Notes: generated by a model from the sequence alone, not told the origin. Positions 8,814 to 18,896 are shown, counted from the first letter of the stretch. The stretch is DNA of 64,000 nucleotides from Pedobacter sp. PF22-3 (GCF_026239555.1 NZ_JAPIVP010000010.1:62001-126000), one strand, 5' to 3'. Translations and numbers: made by a program.

Positions 8814-10421
8814 ATGAAAAAAAATACCAAAAACAACATACTCATCGCTTTAAGCTATTCTGTAATCTTAATAGCTGGGATGTTTTTGGGCATAAAATTC
8901 ATTAAGGATCAAGGCTTTGGCGTTAAAAAAAGTCCTCAGCTGGCTCAAAATAGCGACGAAAAATTAAACGAAATCTTACACATCATCAATGGTAATTATG
9001 TTGATGATATCAATACCGATTCGCTTCAAAACTTACCTATAGATAGTGTTTTGCACCAGCTTGATCCACATAGTGTTTACCTGCCGCCAACTGATGCACA
9101 GGATATGACTGATAACCTGGAGGGAAATTTTGAAGGTGTAGGCATAGAATATTATATGCTTAACGATACCATGATGGTTACTGGCGTGGTTAAGGATGGG
9201 CCGGCTTACCAAGCGGGAATTAAATTAGGCGATAAGATATTGAGTATTGATACTGCAGTAGTAAGTGGACGAAACCTACCTAAAGATCAACTTAGCGGCC
9301 GTTTTAAAGGCAAATCTGGAACTGGTGTAAGCGTAGTGCTTTTGCACCCGGGAGCGCCACAGAGCAACCGTATTATGGTTACCCGTGGTAAAGTAAACAT
9401 CAGCAGTATTGACGCAGCCTACATGATTAACAATGAAACCGGCTATGTGCGGATCAGTAAATTTGGCGCCAATACGGATAATGATTTCGCTGCTGCAGCC
9501 AACAACCTGAAAGCAAAGGGCATGAAAAAACTGATTCTAGATCTGCGCGATAACGGAGGTGGTTATTTTACAGCAGCCACCGGCCTGGCTGATCAGTTTT
9601 TGGGCGAGAACAAACTCATCGTGTATACCCAGGGCAAGCATGAGCCACGTACCGATTATTTTTCTACCGGTACCGGATCCTTTCAAAATGGTAAGCTGGC
9701 TGTACTGATTAATGAAAATACAGCCTCGGCCAGCGAAATTGTAGCTGGGGCCATCCAGGATTTAGGCCGTGGGATTATTGTTGGCCGCCGCTCTTTTGGT
9801 AAAGGTTTGGTACAAGAGCAATTTGCCTTTGGCGATGGCTCTGCATTGAATTTAACCATCGCTAGATATTATACACCATCCGGCAGAAGTATCCAGAAAT
9901 CGTACAAAAAAGGTTATGATGCCTATAAACATGAACTAGATGAACGGATGACGGATGGAGAACTTACAGGAGACCATACTTCTTTCCAGGATTCTATTGA
10001 GAAAACTGAAGGTGTAAATATCCAACCGAATAAAAAAGTTAAGCCAATTGGCGGTATCCAACCAGATATATTTGTGAAATTGGATACCAATGGCTACAAT
10101 AAGTTTTATAGTAATTTAGTCAGTAAGAAAATACTTTCTGATTATGTATTTAATGTACTTACCAATAAGTACAGTGCCAGTTTTGTAGAACAGAACATCA
10201 ATATCTTTACCATAAACGATAATGACTTTAAGGACTTTATAGGGTTTCTTCAACGCAAAAATGTAGCGATAGATCGTTTTCAATTGTATAATTCGAAAAA
10301 TGTGATCTTAAATGATCTTAAAGCTTTACTTTGTCGCTATTATCTGGGCGATGTAGGCTACTACAAGGCCGCCAACCAAACCGACAATGCGGTGAGGCAA
10401 GCACTCCTTAACCTTCAATAG
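8814..10421 (+). CDS. S41 family C-terminal processing protease
   Basis: A 535-residue tail-specific protease of the CtpA/Prc type. An N-terminal transmembrane segment (about residues 10-30) anchors it, with the rest in the periplasm. A PDZ domain follows (MMVTGVVKDGPAYQAGIKLG, GDKILSIDTAVVSG). The catalytic domain carries LILDLRDNGGGYF, the nucleophilic serine in ENTASASEIVAGAIQD and the lysine in RRSFGKGLVQEQ. The last 100 residues resemble the C-terminal extension of Bacteroidota S41 proteins. Substrates cannot be predicted. Transcribed divergently from murQ. Confidence 0.93.
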   Translation: MKKNTKNNILIALSYSVILIAGMFLGIKFIKDQGFGVKKSPQLAQNSDEKLNEILHIINGNYVDDINTDSLQNLPIDSVLHQLDPHSVYLPPTDAQDMTDNLEGNFEGVGIEYYMLNDTMMVTGVVKDGPAYQAGIKLGDKILSIDTAVVSGRNLPKDQLSGRFKGKSGTGVSVVLLHPGAPQSNRIMVTRGKVNISSIDAAYMINNETGYVRISKFGANTDNDFAAAANNLKAKGMKKLILDLRDNGGGYFTAATGLADQFLGENKLIVYTQGKHEPRTDYFSTGTGSFQNGKLAVLINENTASASEIVAGAIQDLGRGIIVGRRSFGKGLVQEQFAFGDGSALNLTIARYYTPSGRSIQKSYKKGYDAYKHELDERMTDGELTGDHTSFQDSIEKTEGVNIQPNKKVKPIGGIQPDIFVKLDTNGYNKFYSNLVSKKILSDYVFNVLTNKYSASFVEQNINIFTINDNDFKDFIGFLQRKNVAIDRFQLYNSKNVILNDLKALLCRYYLGDVGYYKAANQTDNAVRQALLNLQ

Positions 10422-10545
10422 CCATATTTTATATGTTTAGGAAGCAAATTCAATTTGCATTTTTGAAATTATATTTCACTCAATAATACAAAACAATATA
10501 ATATTCTAATTTAAAAACAATTTTTAATACTATATTTTGTTTAAG

Positions 10546-10553
10546 TAAATTTG
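10546..10553 (+). promoter_or_regulatory. -7 box (TAAATTTG) of the decarboxylase gene
   Basis: TAAATTTG matches the Bacteroidota -7 consensus and lies 19 bases before the ATG at 10573 in an otherwise AT-rich gap. Confidence 0.5.
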
Positions 10554-10572
10554 CCTGCAAATCATATCTTTT

Positions 10573-11706
10573 ATGGAAGCGAGCAGATTAGCAGCAAAAG
10601 ACCAACAAGTTTTGGAAGCTCTTTTGGAAAAGGTTAAGGAACAAACCAATTTATTTTTAGGTTATCCGGTAGCTAAAGATTTTGATTACCAGGCACTTTC
10701 TGACTTTTTAAAATACCCGATGAATAACCTTGGTGATCCTTTTGTTACCTCGACCTATGGTGTCGGATCTCGAGAACTGGAAAAAGAAGTAGTACAATTT
10801 TTTGCTGAACTTTTTCGCGCACCAGCTGATAATTGGTGGGGTTATGTTACCAATGGTGGCTCAGAGGGCAATCTTTATGGCTTATACCTCGGCCGCGAAT
10901 TACATCCGAAAGGCATGGTTTATTACTCGGAAGCTACACATTACAGTGTGCAAAAAAACCTGCATTTACTGAATATGCCAAATATCGTTATCCGTACCCA
11001 GGAAAACGGAGAAATCGATTATGAAGATCTGGAGTATACCATTCGGATGAACCGCCACATGCCTGTTATTATTATGGCTAATATTGGCACTACCATGACC
11101 GAAGCACGTGATGATGTGGCTAAAATTAAAGCCATCTTGAAAAAACTGGCTATCCAACATTATTATATCCATGCTGATGCGGCACTTTCTGGCACCTACA
11201 GCGCGCTCATTGAACCAAGACCAGCATTCGATTTTGAAGATGGCGCAGACAGCATCGCCATTAGCGGCCATAAATTTTTAGGCTCCCCCATGCCTTGTGG
11301 GGTGGTAGTCGCAAAAAAATCGAACCGAGATAGAATTGCCCGTTCGGTAGCTTATATTGGCAGTGTTGATACGACCATTACAGGATCGAGAAATGGCCAT
11401 AGCCCCTTGTTTTTATGGTATACTATTAAACATTTAGGCATATCAGGTTTAAAGAGCAGGGCTGTTCACAGCTTAGCAACCGCAGCTTATACTGAGCAAA
11501 AACTTAAAGCACTAGGAATTGCTGCCTGGCGAAATGAAAATGCCATTACCGTAAACTTCCCCACCCCATCTGCAAGGATCTGTAAAAAATGGCAACTGGC
11601 AGCAGAGCAGGGAAATTCGCATATCATCTGCATGCCAAATGTAACGCAATCGCATATCGACCTTCTGATTACCGACCTTAAAGCTGAAACGGTATTGCAA
11701 GATTGA
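10573..11706 (+). CDS. hdc: PLP-dependent histidine decarboxylase-like enzyme
   Basis: A 377-residue group II PLP decarboxylase closest in pattern to bacterial histidine decarboxylases, which convert histidine to histamine and CO2. Evidence: VTNGGSEGNLYGLYLGRE for the phosphate pocket, MANIGTTMTEARDDV, the aspartate in IHADAALSGT and the Schiff-base lysine in SGHKFLGSPMPCGVV. Length equals the 378-residue Gram-negative HDC group. Serine decarboxylases of plants share this fold and motifs, so the substrate remains an inference. It stands alone; no amino-acid antiporter is adjacent. Confidence 0.85.
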   Translation: MEASRLAAKDQQVLEALLEKVKEQTNLFLGYPVAKDFDYQALSDFLKYPMNNLGDPFVTSTYGVGSRELEKEVVQFFAELFRAPADNWWGYVTNGGSEGNLYGLYLGRELHPKGMVYYSEATHYSVQKNLHLLNMPNIVIRTQENGEIDYEDLEYTIRMNRHMPVIIMANIGTTMTEARDDVAKIKAILKKLAIQHYYIHADAALSGTYSALIEPRPAFDFEDGADSIAISGHKFLGSPMPCGVVVAKKSNRDRIARSVAYIGSVDTTITGSRNGHSPLFLWYTIKHLGISGLKSRAVHSLATAAYTEQKLKALGIAAWRNENAITVNFPTPSARICKKWQLAAEQGNSHIICMPNVTQSHIDLLITDLKAETVLQD

Positions 11707-11770
11707 CCCCTATACAAACATTTCAAATCAACCGGTGTTTAATGATGACCATAGACATAAACAGATTTAA

Positions 11771-12367
11771 ATGAAAATAATCATTGTAGGCGCAACAGGC
11801 ACACTGGGCAAAAAAGTAGCTGAAGCATTTGCATCAAAACACGAGATCATCCGTGTAGGAAATACTAAAGGCGATGTTCAGGTAGACATTACCAATGAAA
11901 CATCGATCAAAAATATGTTTGAGCAGATCGGTGCTTTCGATGCCTTGATCAGCACAAGCGGAAAAGGTCCTTTTGCACCTGTAAATCAGCTAACGGGCGA
12001 GGTATTTAAAAGTGGCTTGCTGGATAAATTATTGGGACAGGTTAATCTGGTGCTTATTGGTCAGCATTACATTAACAAAGGCGGATCGTTTACATTAACA
12101 TCGGGTATATTGGCCGAAAATCCTGTTGCTGCTGGTTCAGCATTGAGTACCATAAATGGAGGTTTAAATGCATTTGTTTTGGCATCTGCTCCGGAACTTG
12201 GAAACGGGATCCGTATAAATGCTGTAAGCCCTAACGTAGTTGAAGATTCTCCTGCTTATTTCGAGTCTTTCCCTGGAGAAATTCCCGTTACTATGGAGAA
12301 GGTGGTTAAAGCCTATGAAAAAAGTGTATTGGGTATTTTAACGGGCCAGGTCATTAAAGTTTATTAA
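11771..12367 (+). CDS. Short-chain dehydrogenase/reductase, minimal form
   Basis: A 198-residue Rossmann-fold protein with the nucleotide motif IVGATGTLGKKVAEAF at the N-terminus and an alternating alpha/beta pattern. The usual YxxxK catalytic pair is not evident: the aligned stretch reads SALSTINGGLNAFVLA, which keeps the shape of the helix but lacks Tyr and Lys. Such short SDR-like proteins are common and often annotated only as dehydrogenases. Substrate unknown. Confidence 0.85.
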   Translation: MKIIIVGATGTLGKKVAEAFASKHEIIRVGNTKGDVQVDITNETSIKNMFEQIGAFDALISTSGKGPFAPVNQLTGEVFKSGLLDKLLGQVNLVLIGQHYINKGGSFTLTSGILAENPVAAGSALSTINGGLNAFVLASAPELGNGIRINAVSPNVVEDSPAYFESFPGEIPVTMEKVVKAYEKSVLGILTGQVIKVY

Positions 12368-12481
12368 AAAGATTCGGCGATTTGAGAAAGTCCAGCACAT
12401 CATGATTTAATCAAAGCTTATCGTAAAATTTCACTTATTCAAAACCCAAAGTTTTATATTAGTCGATATAACAAAACGAAT

Positions 12482-12988
12482 ATGATAGAAACAGAACGCC
12501 TCATTTTAAAACCCTTAACACACGATCAGCTTTTAAAATACATTAAAGATGATCATTCTTTAGAAAAAGAGTTTGGCCTTCTACCAACTAAGAAAAACAT
12601 CTCGCCTTCACTTCAAGAGGCATTGGAACAAACTATTTTACCAAACGTTTTTGACAAAGATAAAGATTACCTATATCATACCTTATGGACGATTATATCC
12701 AAACCGGACAATAGAATGGTAGGAGATATTTGTTTTGTTGGTGAGCCTGACCAGAATGGCGAAATCGAGATAGGTTATGGCACTTATAAAGAATTCAGAG
12801 GCAAAGGCTTTATGACTGAAGCGGTGGGCCGGTTAATAGAGTGGGCAAGGGAACAGCCCAAAGTAAAATCAATTTTTGCAGCTACTACAAAAGATAATGT
12901 GGCCTCTTATTCTATTTTAGAAAAAAATAACTTTATCCATATTGGAGAAGTTGATGATATGTTAAGCTGGAAAATTGAATTGAAGTAA
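12482..12988 (+). CDS. GNAT acetyltransferase, RimJ/RimL-like
   Basis: A 168-residue GNAT-fold acyl-CoA transferase. It starts with the RimJ-type opening TERLILKPLTHDQLLKYI, has IEIGYGTYKEFRGKGFMTEA with the RGKG acetyl-CoA loop, and IFAATTKDNVASYSILEKNN near the C-terminus. Members acetylate protein N-termini or small amines; the target here cannot be told. Monocistronic. Confidence 0.9.
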   Translation: MIETERLILKPLTHDQLLKYIKDDHSLEKEFGLLPTKKNISPSLQEALEQTILPNVFDKDKDYLYHTLWTIISKPDNRMVGDICFVGEPDQNGEIEIGYGTYKEFRGKGFMTEAVGRLIEWAREQPKVKSIFAATTKDNVASYSILEKNNFIHIGEVDDMLSWKIELK

Positions 12989-13267
12989 TGTTGTAGGGGC
13001 AGATTAATTTTGCCACGGAAAACACGGAAAACCATGCAATAGGATAAGATTTACTGAAAGGACAGATAGCCAATATAGAAATCATGCTCTTATGATCGTT
13101 ATCCTGAAAGGTTAGTTTTAGAAAAAGCAAAAGAGGGGTGATGCAGGCCAGTCGAAATGATGACTGATTTTCTAAACCTATCCTCTAGCCTTCGTCTCGC
13201 TAAGATATTGATGATTTATCGCAGAATAATTTCGTTACGAACCACCTTGATGAACCTTTGCAATACT

Positions 13268-13777
13268 CTACAGCACGATCTCAAACAAACTTAACCTGAT
13301 TCCTTCATAGTGTTTCGGCAGTCCATCAGTTTTTTCCATACTTACTACCCCAACATAATCAAAACCACAACCCGTGTAATATTTGAGCAGTTTTTCATTA
13401 TCAGCCCAGGTATCCATTCTGATAAATTTAATGTTATTCTTTGCGGCGTAATCCTTCGCCCATTTTATAATTTCCTTCACGAAAGAATGGCCGCGAAATT
13501 CGGGATGGGTTACAATCCTATGGATATAAATTGCATCCTGATCACGCGCACCCCAAATTAAAGGATCGTTAAATGTAACGGCAAATACACAGGCCACTAC
13601 CCCATCTACAAGAATTTTATATTGGCGGTTTTCATCGATCTCGGTTTGTACCATTTCCCTACTAAAGCCTTGCCAGTGTTTGTTAAACACTTTCTTTTGA
13701 TGGGCGATTGCGAGATCATAAAATCCAAAAATGATATCGATATCAGCTGCCTGGCTATTCAAAACTTGTAACTGCAT
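13268..13777 (-). CDS. GNAT acetyltransferase
   Basis: A 169-residue GNAT protein. The acetyl-CoA loop appears as IHRIVTHPEFRGHSFVKEII, where the usual RxxGxG is relaxed to FRGHSF. The C-terminal strand-helix reads DTWADNEKLLKYYTGCGFDYVG. I chose the ATG at 13777 (MQLQVLNSQAADID), because the upstream in-frame ATG at 13813 overlaps a dispersed repeat and adds residues unlike the family. Confidence 0.88.
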   Translation of the reverse strand: MQLQVLNSQAADIDIIFGFYDLAIAHQKKVFNKHWQGFSREMVQTEIDENRQYKILVDGVVACVFAVTFNDPLIWGARDQDAIYIHRIVTHPEFRGHSFVKEIIKWAKDYAAKNNIKFIRMDTWADNEKLLKYYTGCGFDYVGVVSMEKTDGLPKHYEGIRLSLFEIVL

Positions 13778-13808
13778 GCAGCAAAGGTAAGGGTATTTAA
13801 TAAATATT

Positions 13809-13915
13809 GTCATTTCGAGCGGAGCTCAGCGAAGTCGAGAACCCGAAGGCTCAGCGAAGCTAAATCTGCCTCGAGATAGATCTCTCCGTTTCGCTGCACT
13901 TCAGTCGAGATGACG
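13809..13915. repeat. Dispersed inverted repeat (GTCATTTCGA...TCGAGATGAC)
   Basis: The element begins GTCATTTCGAGCGGAGC and ends CACTTCAGTCGAGATGAC, so its ends are inverted copies. The 37 bases at 13878-13914 recur almost exactly in reverse orientation at 63234-63270, and in a more diverged form at 63659-63695. Confidence 0.85.
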
Positions 13916-13932
13916 CCGTACTGTTATTAACT

Positions 13933-13973
13933 AAAAATAAAAACAGGACTGCTTCTTTAAGAAACAACCCTGT
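13933..13973 (-). terminator. Intrinsic terminator of der
   Basis: On the minus strand ACAGGGTTGTTTCTT pairs with AGAAGCAGTCCTGT, a stem of roughly 15 bp with GU pairs, followed by TTTTTATTTTT. It lies about 60 bp past the der stop codon. Confidence 0.9.
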
Positions 13974-14033
13974 CTAAATAATATTATTTTAGGCCTTACG
14001 CCCTCCACCTTTAAACCTTCTACCTCCTCAACC

Positions 14034-15335
14034 CTATTTCTGTCTGAAATAAATCTGGATCGGGGCACCGGAAAAATCGAAGTTTTCCCTTAGTTTATTT
14101 TCGATGAAACGTTTATACGGATCTTTAATGTACTGTGGCAAGTTGCAGAAAAATGCAAACATTGGCGAAGTAGCGTTAATCTGCGTGATGTATTTAATCT
14201 TGATATGTTTCCCTTTCAAAGCCGGTGGCGGGAATTTCTCGATCAGCGGCAACATTACATCATTCAATTTAGATGTAGGGATTTTCTTGCTACGGTTTTT
14301 ATAAACTTCTAAAGCTGCTTCAATTGCTTTAAAAATACGCTGTTTATTTAATACAGAGGTAAAAATGATCGGCACATCCGTAAATGGACGGATCCGCTCG
14401 TGAATCTGCTCTTCAAAAGCTTTCATCGTTTGCGTGTTTTTTTCGATCAAATCCCATTTGTTGATCAGAATTACGATACCTTTTTTGTTCTTCTCGGCCA
14501 AATGGAAAATATTGATATCCTGACTTTCAATTCCTTCTACGGCATCAATCATTAATACCACCACATCAGCCTCTTCTAAAGCTTTAATGGTACGCATTAC
14601 CGAATAAAACTCTAAGTTTTCTTTAACCTTGGTTTTTTTACGTAATCCGGCAGTATCGATCAGCATAAACTCATGACCGAATTGATTATAATGGATTTTA
14701 ATTGAATCGCGGGTTGTACCTGCATTTGCAGTCACAATATTACGCTCTTTACCAATTAGTGCATTAACCAAAGAAGATTTACCCACATTCGGACGACCTG
14801 CAATGGTAATCTTAGGTAACTGATTTTCTTCTTCCGGAATATCTTCGAAATTTTTAACAACCTCATCCAATAACTCTCCTGTTCCAGAACCAGTCATTGA
14901 TGATAATGCATATACCTCGCCCAATCCGAAACCATAAAAAGTATGGATTTCGTTATACAAAGCAGTATTATCTACTTTATTTGCACAAACATAAACGGGT
15001 TTATTACTTCTGCGCAGTACCTGGGCAATATCATCATCTAAATCGGTAATGCCTGTTGTTACATCCACCATAAAGATTAAAACACTGGCCTCTTCGATGG
15101 CAATCATTACCTGCTCGCGGATGGCAGCTTCGTAAACATCTTCTGAGTTGGCTACATAACCACCAGTATCGATTACTGTAAATTGTCTGTCTGTCCACTC
15201 GCCCACTCCATAGTGCCTATCGCGGGTTACACCGCTGACATCGTCTACAATTGCCTTACGGCTTTCTGTTAATCTATTAAAAAGTGTGCTTTTGCCTACG
15301 TTTGGCCTGCCTACGATGGCTATAATGTTACTCAT
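14034..15335 (-). CDS. der: Ribosome biogenesis GTPase Der (EngA)
   Basis: Der is a double-GTPase protein needed for 50S subunit maturation. The 433-residue protein has two G domains, each with its own P-loop ([14 protein letters not shown] at residue 8 and [14 protein letters not shown] about residue 183), DTGGY/DTAGL switch II motifs and NKVD/NKWD specificity motifs. The C-terminal KH-like domain ends with [16 protein letters not shown]. Length and order are normal. It follows era on the same strand with a gap of about 130 bp, as in many Bacteroidota genomes. Confidence 0.97.
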   Translation of the reverse strand: MSNIIAIVGRPNVGKSTLFNRLTESRKAIVDDVSGVTRDRHYGVGEWTDRQFTVIDTGGYVANSEDVYEAAIREQVMIAIEEASVLIFMVDVTTGITDLDDDIAQVLRRSNKPVYVCANKVDNTALYNEIHTFYGFGLGEVYALSSMTGSGTGELLDEVVKNFEDIPEEENQLPKITIAGRPNVGKSSLVNALIGKERNIVTANAGTTRDSIKIHYNQFGHEFMLIDTAGLRKKTKVKENLEFYSVMRTIKALEEADVVVLMIDAVEGIESQDINIFHLAEKNKKGIVILINKWDLIEKNTQTMKAFEEQIHERIRPFTDVPIIFTSVLNKQRIFKAIEAALEVYKNRSKKIPTSKLNDVMLPLIEKFPPPALKGKHIKIKYITQINATSPMFAFFCNLPQYIKDPYKRFIENKLRENFDFSGAPIQIYFRQK

Positions 15336-15466
15336 GGGTGTTCTTTTGATAGTTAATGGCTTATAGTTAATGGTCGTGGTGTTTTAAGCAAGCTGCTCAA
15401 ACGATTTGGCTATCAGCCATTGACTATCAACTACTAACCGATTTATTTCGGGCTGCAAAGGTACGG

Positions 15467-16363
15467 TTAATTATCGTAACCAAAGCTTTTTAAGTAATTC
15501 TTTTTACTTCTCCAGTCGGGAATTACTTTTACAAACATTTCCAGAAAAACCTTGCTGTCTAAAAATTTTTCGATTTCTAAGCGTGCTTCTGTCCCTACCT
15601 TTTTCAACATGTTTCCGCCGGTACCAATTAAAATGTTTTTTTGTGAATCTCTTTCAACTACAATTTCTGCAGTAATTCGGATCATGGAACCTTTGCCATT
15701 TTTCATTTCCTCTTCTTTAAAACTCTTTACAATTACCTCGGTACTGTAAGGGATTTCTTTCTGATAGTTGAGGAAGATTTTTTCGCGGATCATCTCCGAA
15801 ACAAAGAAACGTTCTGAACGATCTGTTAGATCTTCTTTGTCATAATATGGCGGATGTTCTGGCAACATTTCGAGCACACGATCCAATAATCCGTCTACAT
15901 TGTGCTTATGTAAAGCCGAAATGGCGTAAATAGCAACAGGATTTAACTTTTCCTGCCAGTAGGCAATCTTTTCATCAACCTGCTCCTGCAATGCTTTATC
16001 AATTTTATTGATGAGCACAATAGTTGGGATATTGCGGTTCAGGATTTTTTCCAGAACGTCATCTTCATCGTATTCTTCGTTAATATCTGTTACAAATAAA
16101 AGTACGTCGGCATCAGTTAAAGACCCATTAACAAAGCTCATCATACTCTCTTGCAAGCTATACTTTGGCTTAATTATACCTGGTGTATCAGAGAAAACGA
16201 TCTGATATTCTTCTTCATTTACAATACCTAAAATGCGATGCCTTGTAGTTTGTGCCTTAGGAGTGATAATGCTAAGTCGCTCGCCTACAAGCACATTCAT
16301 GAGGGTAGATTTACCTACATTTGGTTTACCTATTATACTAACAAAACCTGCTTTATGCGCCAT
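15467..16363 (-). CDS. era: GTPase Era
   Basis: Era binds the 3' end of 16S rRNA during 30S assembly. The 298-residue protein starts MAHKAGFVSIIGKPNVGKST with the P-loop, has the DTPG motif in FSDTPGIIKPKY and NKID for guanine specificity. It ends in a KH domain (EIVVERDSQKNILIGTGGNM). The ATG at 16363 gives the usual N-terminus; the upstream ATG at 16396 would add hydrophobic residues and sits in the tRNA promoter region. Divergent from the tRNA-fMet transcript. Confidence 0.96.
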   Translation of the reverse strand: MAHKAGFVSIIGKPNVGKSTLMNVLVGERLSIITPKAQTTRHRILGIVNEEEYQIVFSDTPGIIKPKYSLQESMMSFVNGSLTDADVLLFVTDINEEYDEDDVLEKILNRNIPTIVLINKIDKALQEQVDEKIAYWQEKLNPVAIYAISALHKHNVDGLLDRVLEMLPEHPPYYDKEDLTDRSERFFVSEMIREKIFLNYQKEIPYSTEVIVKSFKEEEMKNGKGSMIRITAEIVVERDSQKNILIGTGGNMLKKVGTEARLEIEKFLDSKVFLEMFVKVIPDWRSKKNYLKSFGYDN

Positions 16364-16384
16364 TAAAATATTTTTAAAAAAAAA

Positions 16385-16416
16385 TTTGCAGCACAAAGAA
16401 ACGAATTATATCTTTG
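16385..16416 (+). promoter_or_regulatory. Promoter of the first tRNA-fMet/tRNA-Glu unit
   Basis: TTTG at 16385-16388 and TATCTTTG at 16409-16416 are 20 bases apart, matching the Bacteroidota -33/-7 pattern. The second tRNA copy has the equivalent boxes. The promoter overlaps the 5' leader of the divergent era gene. Confidence 0.75.
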
Positions 16417-16477
16417 CATTCCAATTCGGAAACAGAGTTAAGGATTTAATTCACTAAAAAACGAGGTGTATATAGAG

Positions 16478-16553
<76 letters not shown>

Positions 16554-16624
16554 ATTCAGTTGGTAGTTCTCAGTTGGCAATTTTAATTGCACACTGAAAA
16601 TTGGAAATTTAAAAACTGAAAAAT

Positions 16625-16696
16625 GGCCCGTTCGTCTAGGGGTGAGGACGCCAGATTTTCATTCTGGAAACAGGGGTTCGATTCCCCTACGGGCTA
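16625..16696 (+). tRNA. tRNA-Glu (TTC), copy 1
   Basis: The cloverleaf has acceptor GGCCCGT/ACGGGCT, anticodon stem CCAGA/TCTGG with loop TTTTCAT (anticodon TTC) and T arm CAGGGGTTCGATTCCCCT. CCA is not encoded. Lies 71 bases after tRNA-fMet in the same transcript and is followed directly by a terminator. Confidence 0.95.
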
Positions 16697-16697
16697 C

Positions 16698-16727
16698 GAA
16701 GCCGCTTCTTTCCGAAGCGGCTTTTTT
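16698..16727 (+). terminator. Intrinsic terminator of the first tRNA unit
   Basis: The stem GCCGCTTC/GAAGCGGC with a short loop is followed by six T residues, directly after tRNA-Glu. Confidence 0.93.
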
Positions 16728-16824
16728 ATTTTCTTCTGTAAGCGTAGATTTATTTTGGATAGCTGGAAAAGCTAGTGAAGGGGGGATTGCGATCAACCAG
16801 TCTGCTTTAAATTAAGAAAGAAGT

Positions 16825-18120
16825 TTACCTGACGTCTTTCAGGTTCACCTTTAATTGCTCACCATTTTCTTTAATGGTAACCACGGTTTCTATATTTGCA
16901 TTAGCTCCCGTAGAGGCACTGGCTGTGTTATAGACAGGTGAAGAAGAAAGTACCGCACCGCTAGGATGCATTAAATAAGAAGTGCCTGCGTAATAACTGT
17001 AAGTATAGGAATGTGTATAGCCGAAGGAGGTCATTAAGAGATATTCTCCCGGCATCAAGTTCGTAAATTCGAAGTGACCCTGATTATCGTACACTTTGGT
17101 GGTCTTAATACATGCGGACACATTCGGATCAATAGGCACTTCAGGCAGTTTTTTACCTTTCTTTATTTTCTTGTTCACTTCTTTCCACTCTTGAATATAG
17201 GGAGAATTAAGAAGGATGGATACTACAGTTCCCTTTGGCGGATACTGAGCTTTATTGATGTTGACGATTGCAATGCCTCTTGAGGAATGATCTCTCGCGA
17301 ACGCTGTACCGAGGATCACACTATTTCCTTTTTCTACCTTGGCCAGTGCCTCCTCCTTATTGAATTTGTTTTTGATAGGTTGATAGTCCAGTTCATCGTT
17401 TACACAAATTTCCCACATACCTTTGCCCATAGACATTTCCCGTTGCCAGATAGCATGGTTTTGCTTATCAATTACATAATTATAAATGGCACCCGAACTT
17501 TCTTCCAGTACAGTTACCAGCCAGCACTCATGATTGCCCGTTTTAGGTGAGCGGTGCACATAGCTTTTTACTTCTTTAATGGTATAATAGGTTATTACTT
17601 TGTCTGATTTACCATCATAATAAAATTCTGGTACTCTGGCCGTGTAACCCGTTTTGAGTGGAAGGGTTGTGAAAAGATGTTCAGACAGGTTATAATCTAC
17701 ATATTTCTCTTTTGGACTAAAACTTACGGATTGATCTTTTCTATTGTCGAAATAATCAAGTTTACCGTTTACCGTTGCGCCGAAAGTTAACTTAAACGTA
17801 TTTTTTGGGCCTTCAAACTGGTAAGAAATTGGTGCCATCGTTTTCCCATCAGCCACTGATATTGTTTTTTTATACCATTTATTCGCTTCATCCTTGTAAT
17901 CAGCAACCAGTTTAATTTCGCTGCCTGATACCGAAAGCTCATGGGTAAATGATCCTTTTTTAGTCCACGAGGTATCTTTAACATAATAAATGATATATAA
18001 GGATTTGCCCGGAATTAATTTGGAGGTGTTGACCTCTCCGCTTCCCGGAAATACGAGTTTCTGAGCATACACATTAACCGAAAATAAAACAGAGAGCATA
18101 AAATAAAACGGAAGTTTCAT
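16825..18120 (-). CDS. Exported protein of unknown function with C-terminal beta domain
   Basis: A 431-residue protein with a cleavable signal peptide (MKLPFYFMLSVLFSVNVYAQ). The central part is beta-rich with no recognised domain. Near the C-terminus GHFEFTNLMPGEYLLMTSFGY looks like the end of a carboxypeptidase-regulatory-like (prealbumin-type) fold. A Tyr/Ser-rich stretch (YTHSYTYSYYAGTSYL) follows. It sits between the duplicated tRNA cassettes. No enzymatic motif is visible. Confidence 0.8.
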   Translation of the reverse strand: MKLPFYFMLSVLFSVNVYAQKLVFPGSGEVNTSKLIPGKSLYIIYYVKDTSWTKKGSFTHELSVSGSEIKLVADYKDEANKWYKKTISVADGKTMAPISYQFEGPKNTFKLTFGATVNGKLDYFDNRKDQSVSFSPKEKYVDYNLSEHLFTTLPLKTGYTARVPEFYYDGKSDKVITYYTIKEVKSYVHRSPKTGNHECWLVTVLEESSGAIYNYVIDKQNHAIWQREMSMGKGMWEICVNDELDYQPIKNKFNKEEALAKVEKGNSVILGTAFARDHSSRGIAIVNINKAQYPPKGTVVSILLNSPYIQEWKEVNKKIKKGKKLPEVPIDPNVSACIKTTKVYDNQGHFEFTNLMPGEYLLMTSFGYTHSYTYSYYAGTSYLMHPSGAVLSSSPVYNTASASTGANANIETVVTIKENGEQLKVNLKDVR

Positions 18121-18383
18121 AGACTTATAATAAAGTGAAAATAAGTTTTTCTCAAAAATAATATTTAATCAATTGTTTACCAAAAATTTAGCCAGATCCA
18201 TGACATATTCTTAAAGGAATTTAAAAAACAGCCTGCCTTGATTGCTGCCTCATATTTACAAGAAATGTAATATTGATGCGCGTGGTACCAGACAGTTATT
18301 TTATTTGAAGAAAATCGCTGACTTTAGCTCTTCCAACGGAGTTAATTTGCGCTTATAATTTATTTAATAAGCTCAAAGGGTTG

Positions 18384-18896
18384 TTAATAAATCTTATTTG
18401 CTTTTGAAAAGCTCGCCCGGGCATTACTCATTTCTTTGGCCGCCTGAATTATGCGATCATTAATATTCAGTCGTTTATCTGTTAGGCTGTATAATATTTC
18501 TGTCGCTTTTTGTGCATTGGCTTTGTCATTACTTGCTATGTCCATCAAAAGCTTTGCCTCCATTATATCTATATCTTTAAGTGTTAGAAATAATTTATAA
18601 TAATTTAAATTGGCATTTTTAAAAGATTCAGCTTCAGGTACGTTATTGATATCCATTTCTCCAATCTTATTGCACAGCTCTTGCATGAGCGCCCTTTGCT
18701 CCTTGGCTATTTTAAGTGCGGCTTCAGGTTTTTTTCCCTGTATAGCCCTTAAACGCATACCCTCCAGACTATCAGCTACTAATATTTTGAAAGCTTGTTT
18801 TTCTATGTAATCTGTTTCATTTCTAAATTTTACAGCATTTTGCGATCTGCACGAAGCAAATAACAAAACGAGTGATATGGCTATTAAATTATTCAT
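18384..18896 (-). CDS. Helical lipoprotein, hypothetical
   Basis: A 170-residue protein with a lipoprotein signal (MNNLIAISLVLLFASCRSQN, lipobox FASC). The remainder is predicted helical and rich in Ala, Lys and Glu, ending NARASFSKANKIY. No known domain recognised. Separated by 263 bp from the next gene downstream on the same strand, so probably its own transcript. Confidence 0.7.
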   Translation of the reverse strand: MNNLIAISLVLLFASCRSQNAVKFRNETDYIEKQAFKILVADSLEGMRLRAIQGKKPEAALKIAKEQRALMQELCNKIGEMDINNVPEAESFKNANLNYYKLFLTLKDIDIMEAKLLMDIASNDKANAQKATEILYSLTDKRLNINDRIIQAAKEMSNARASFSKANKIY

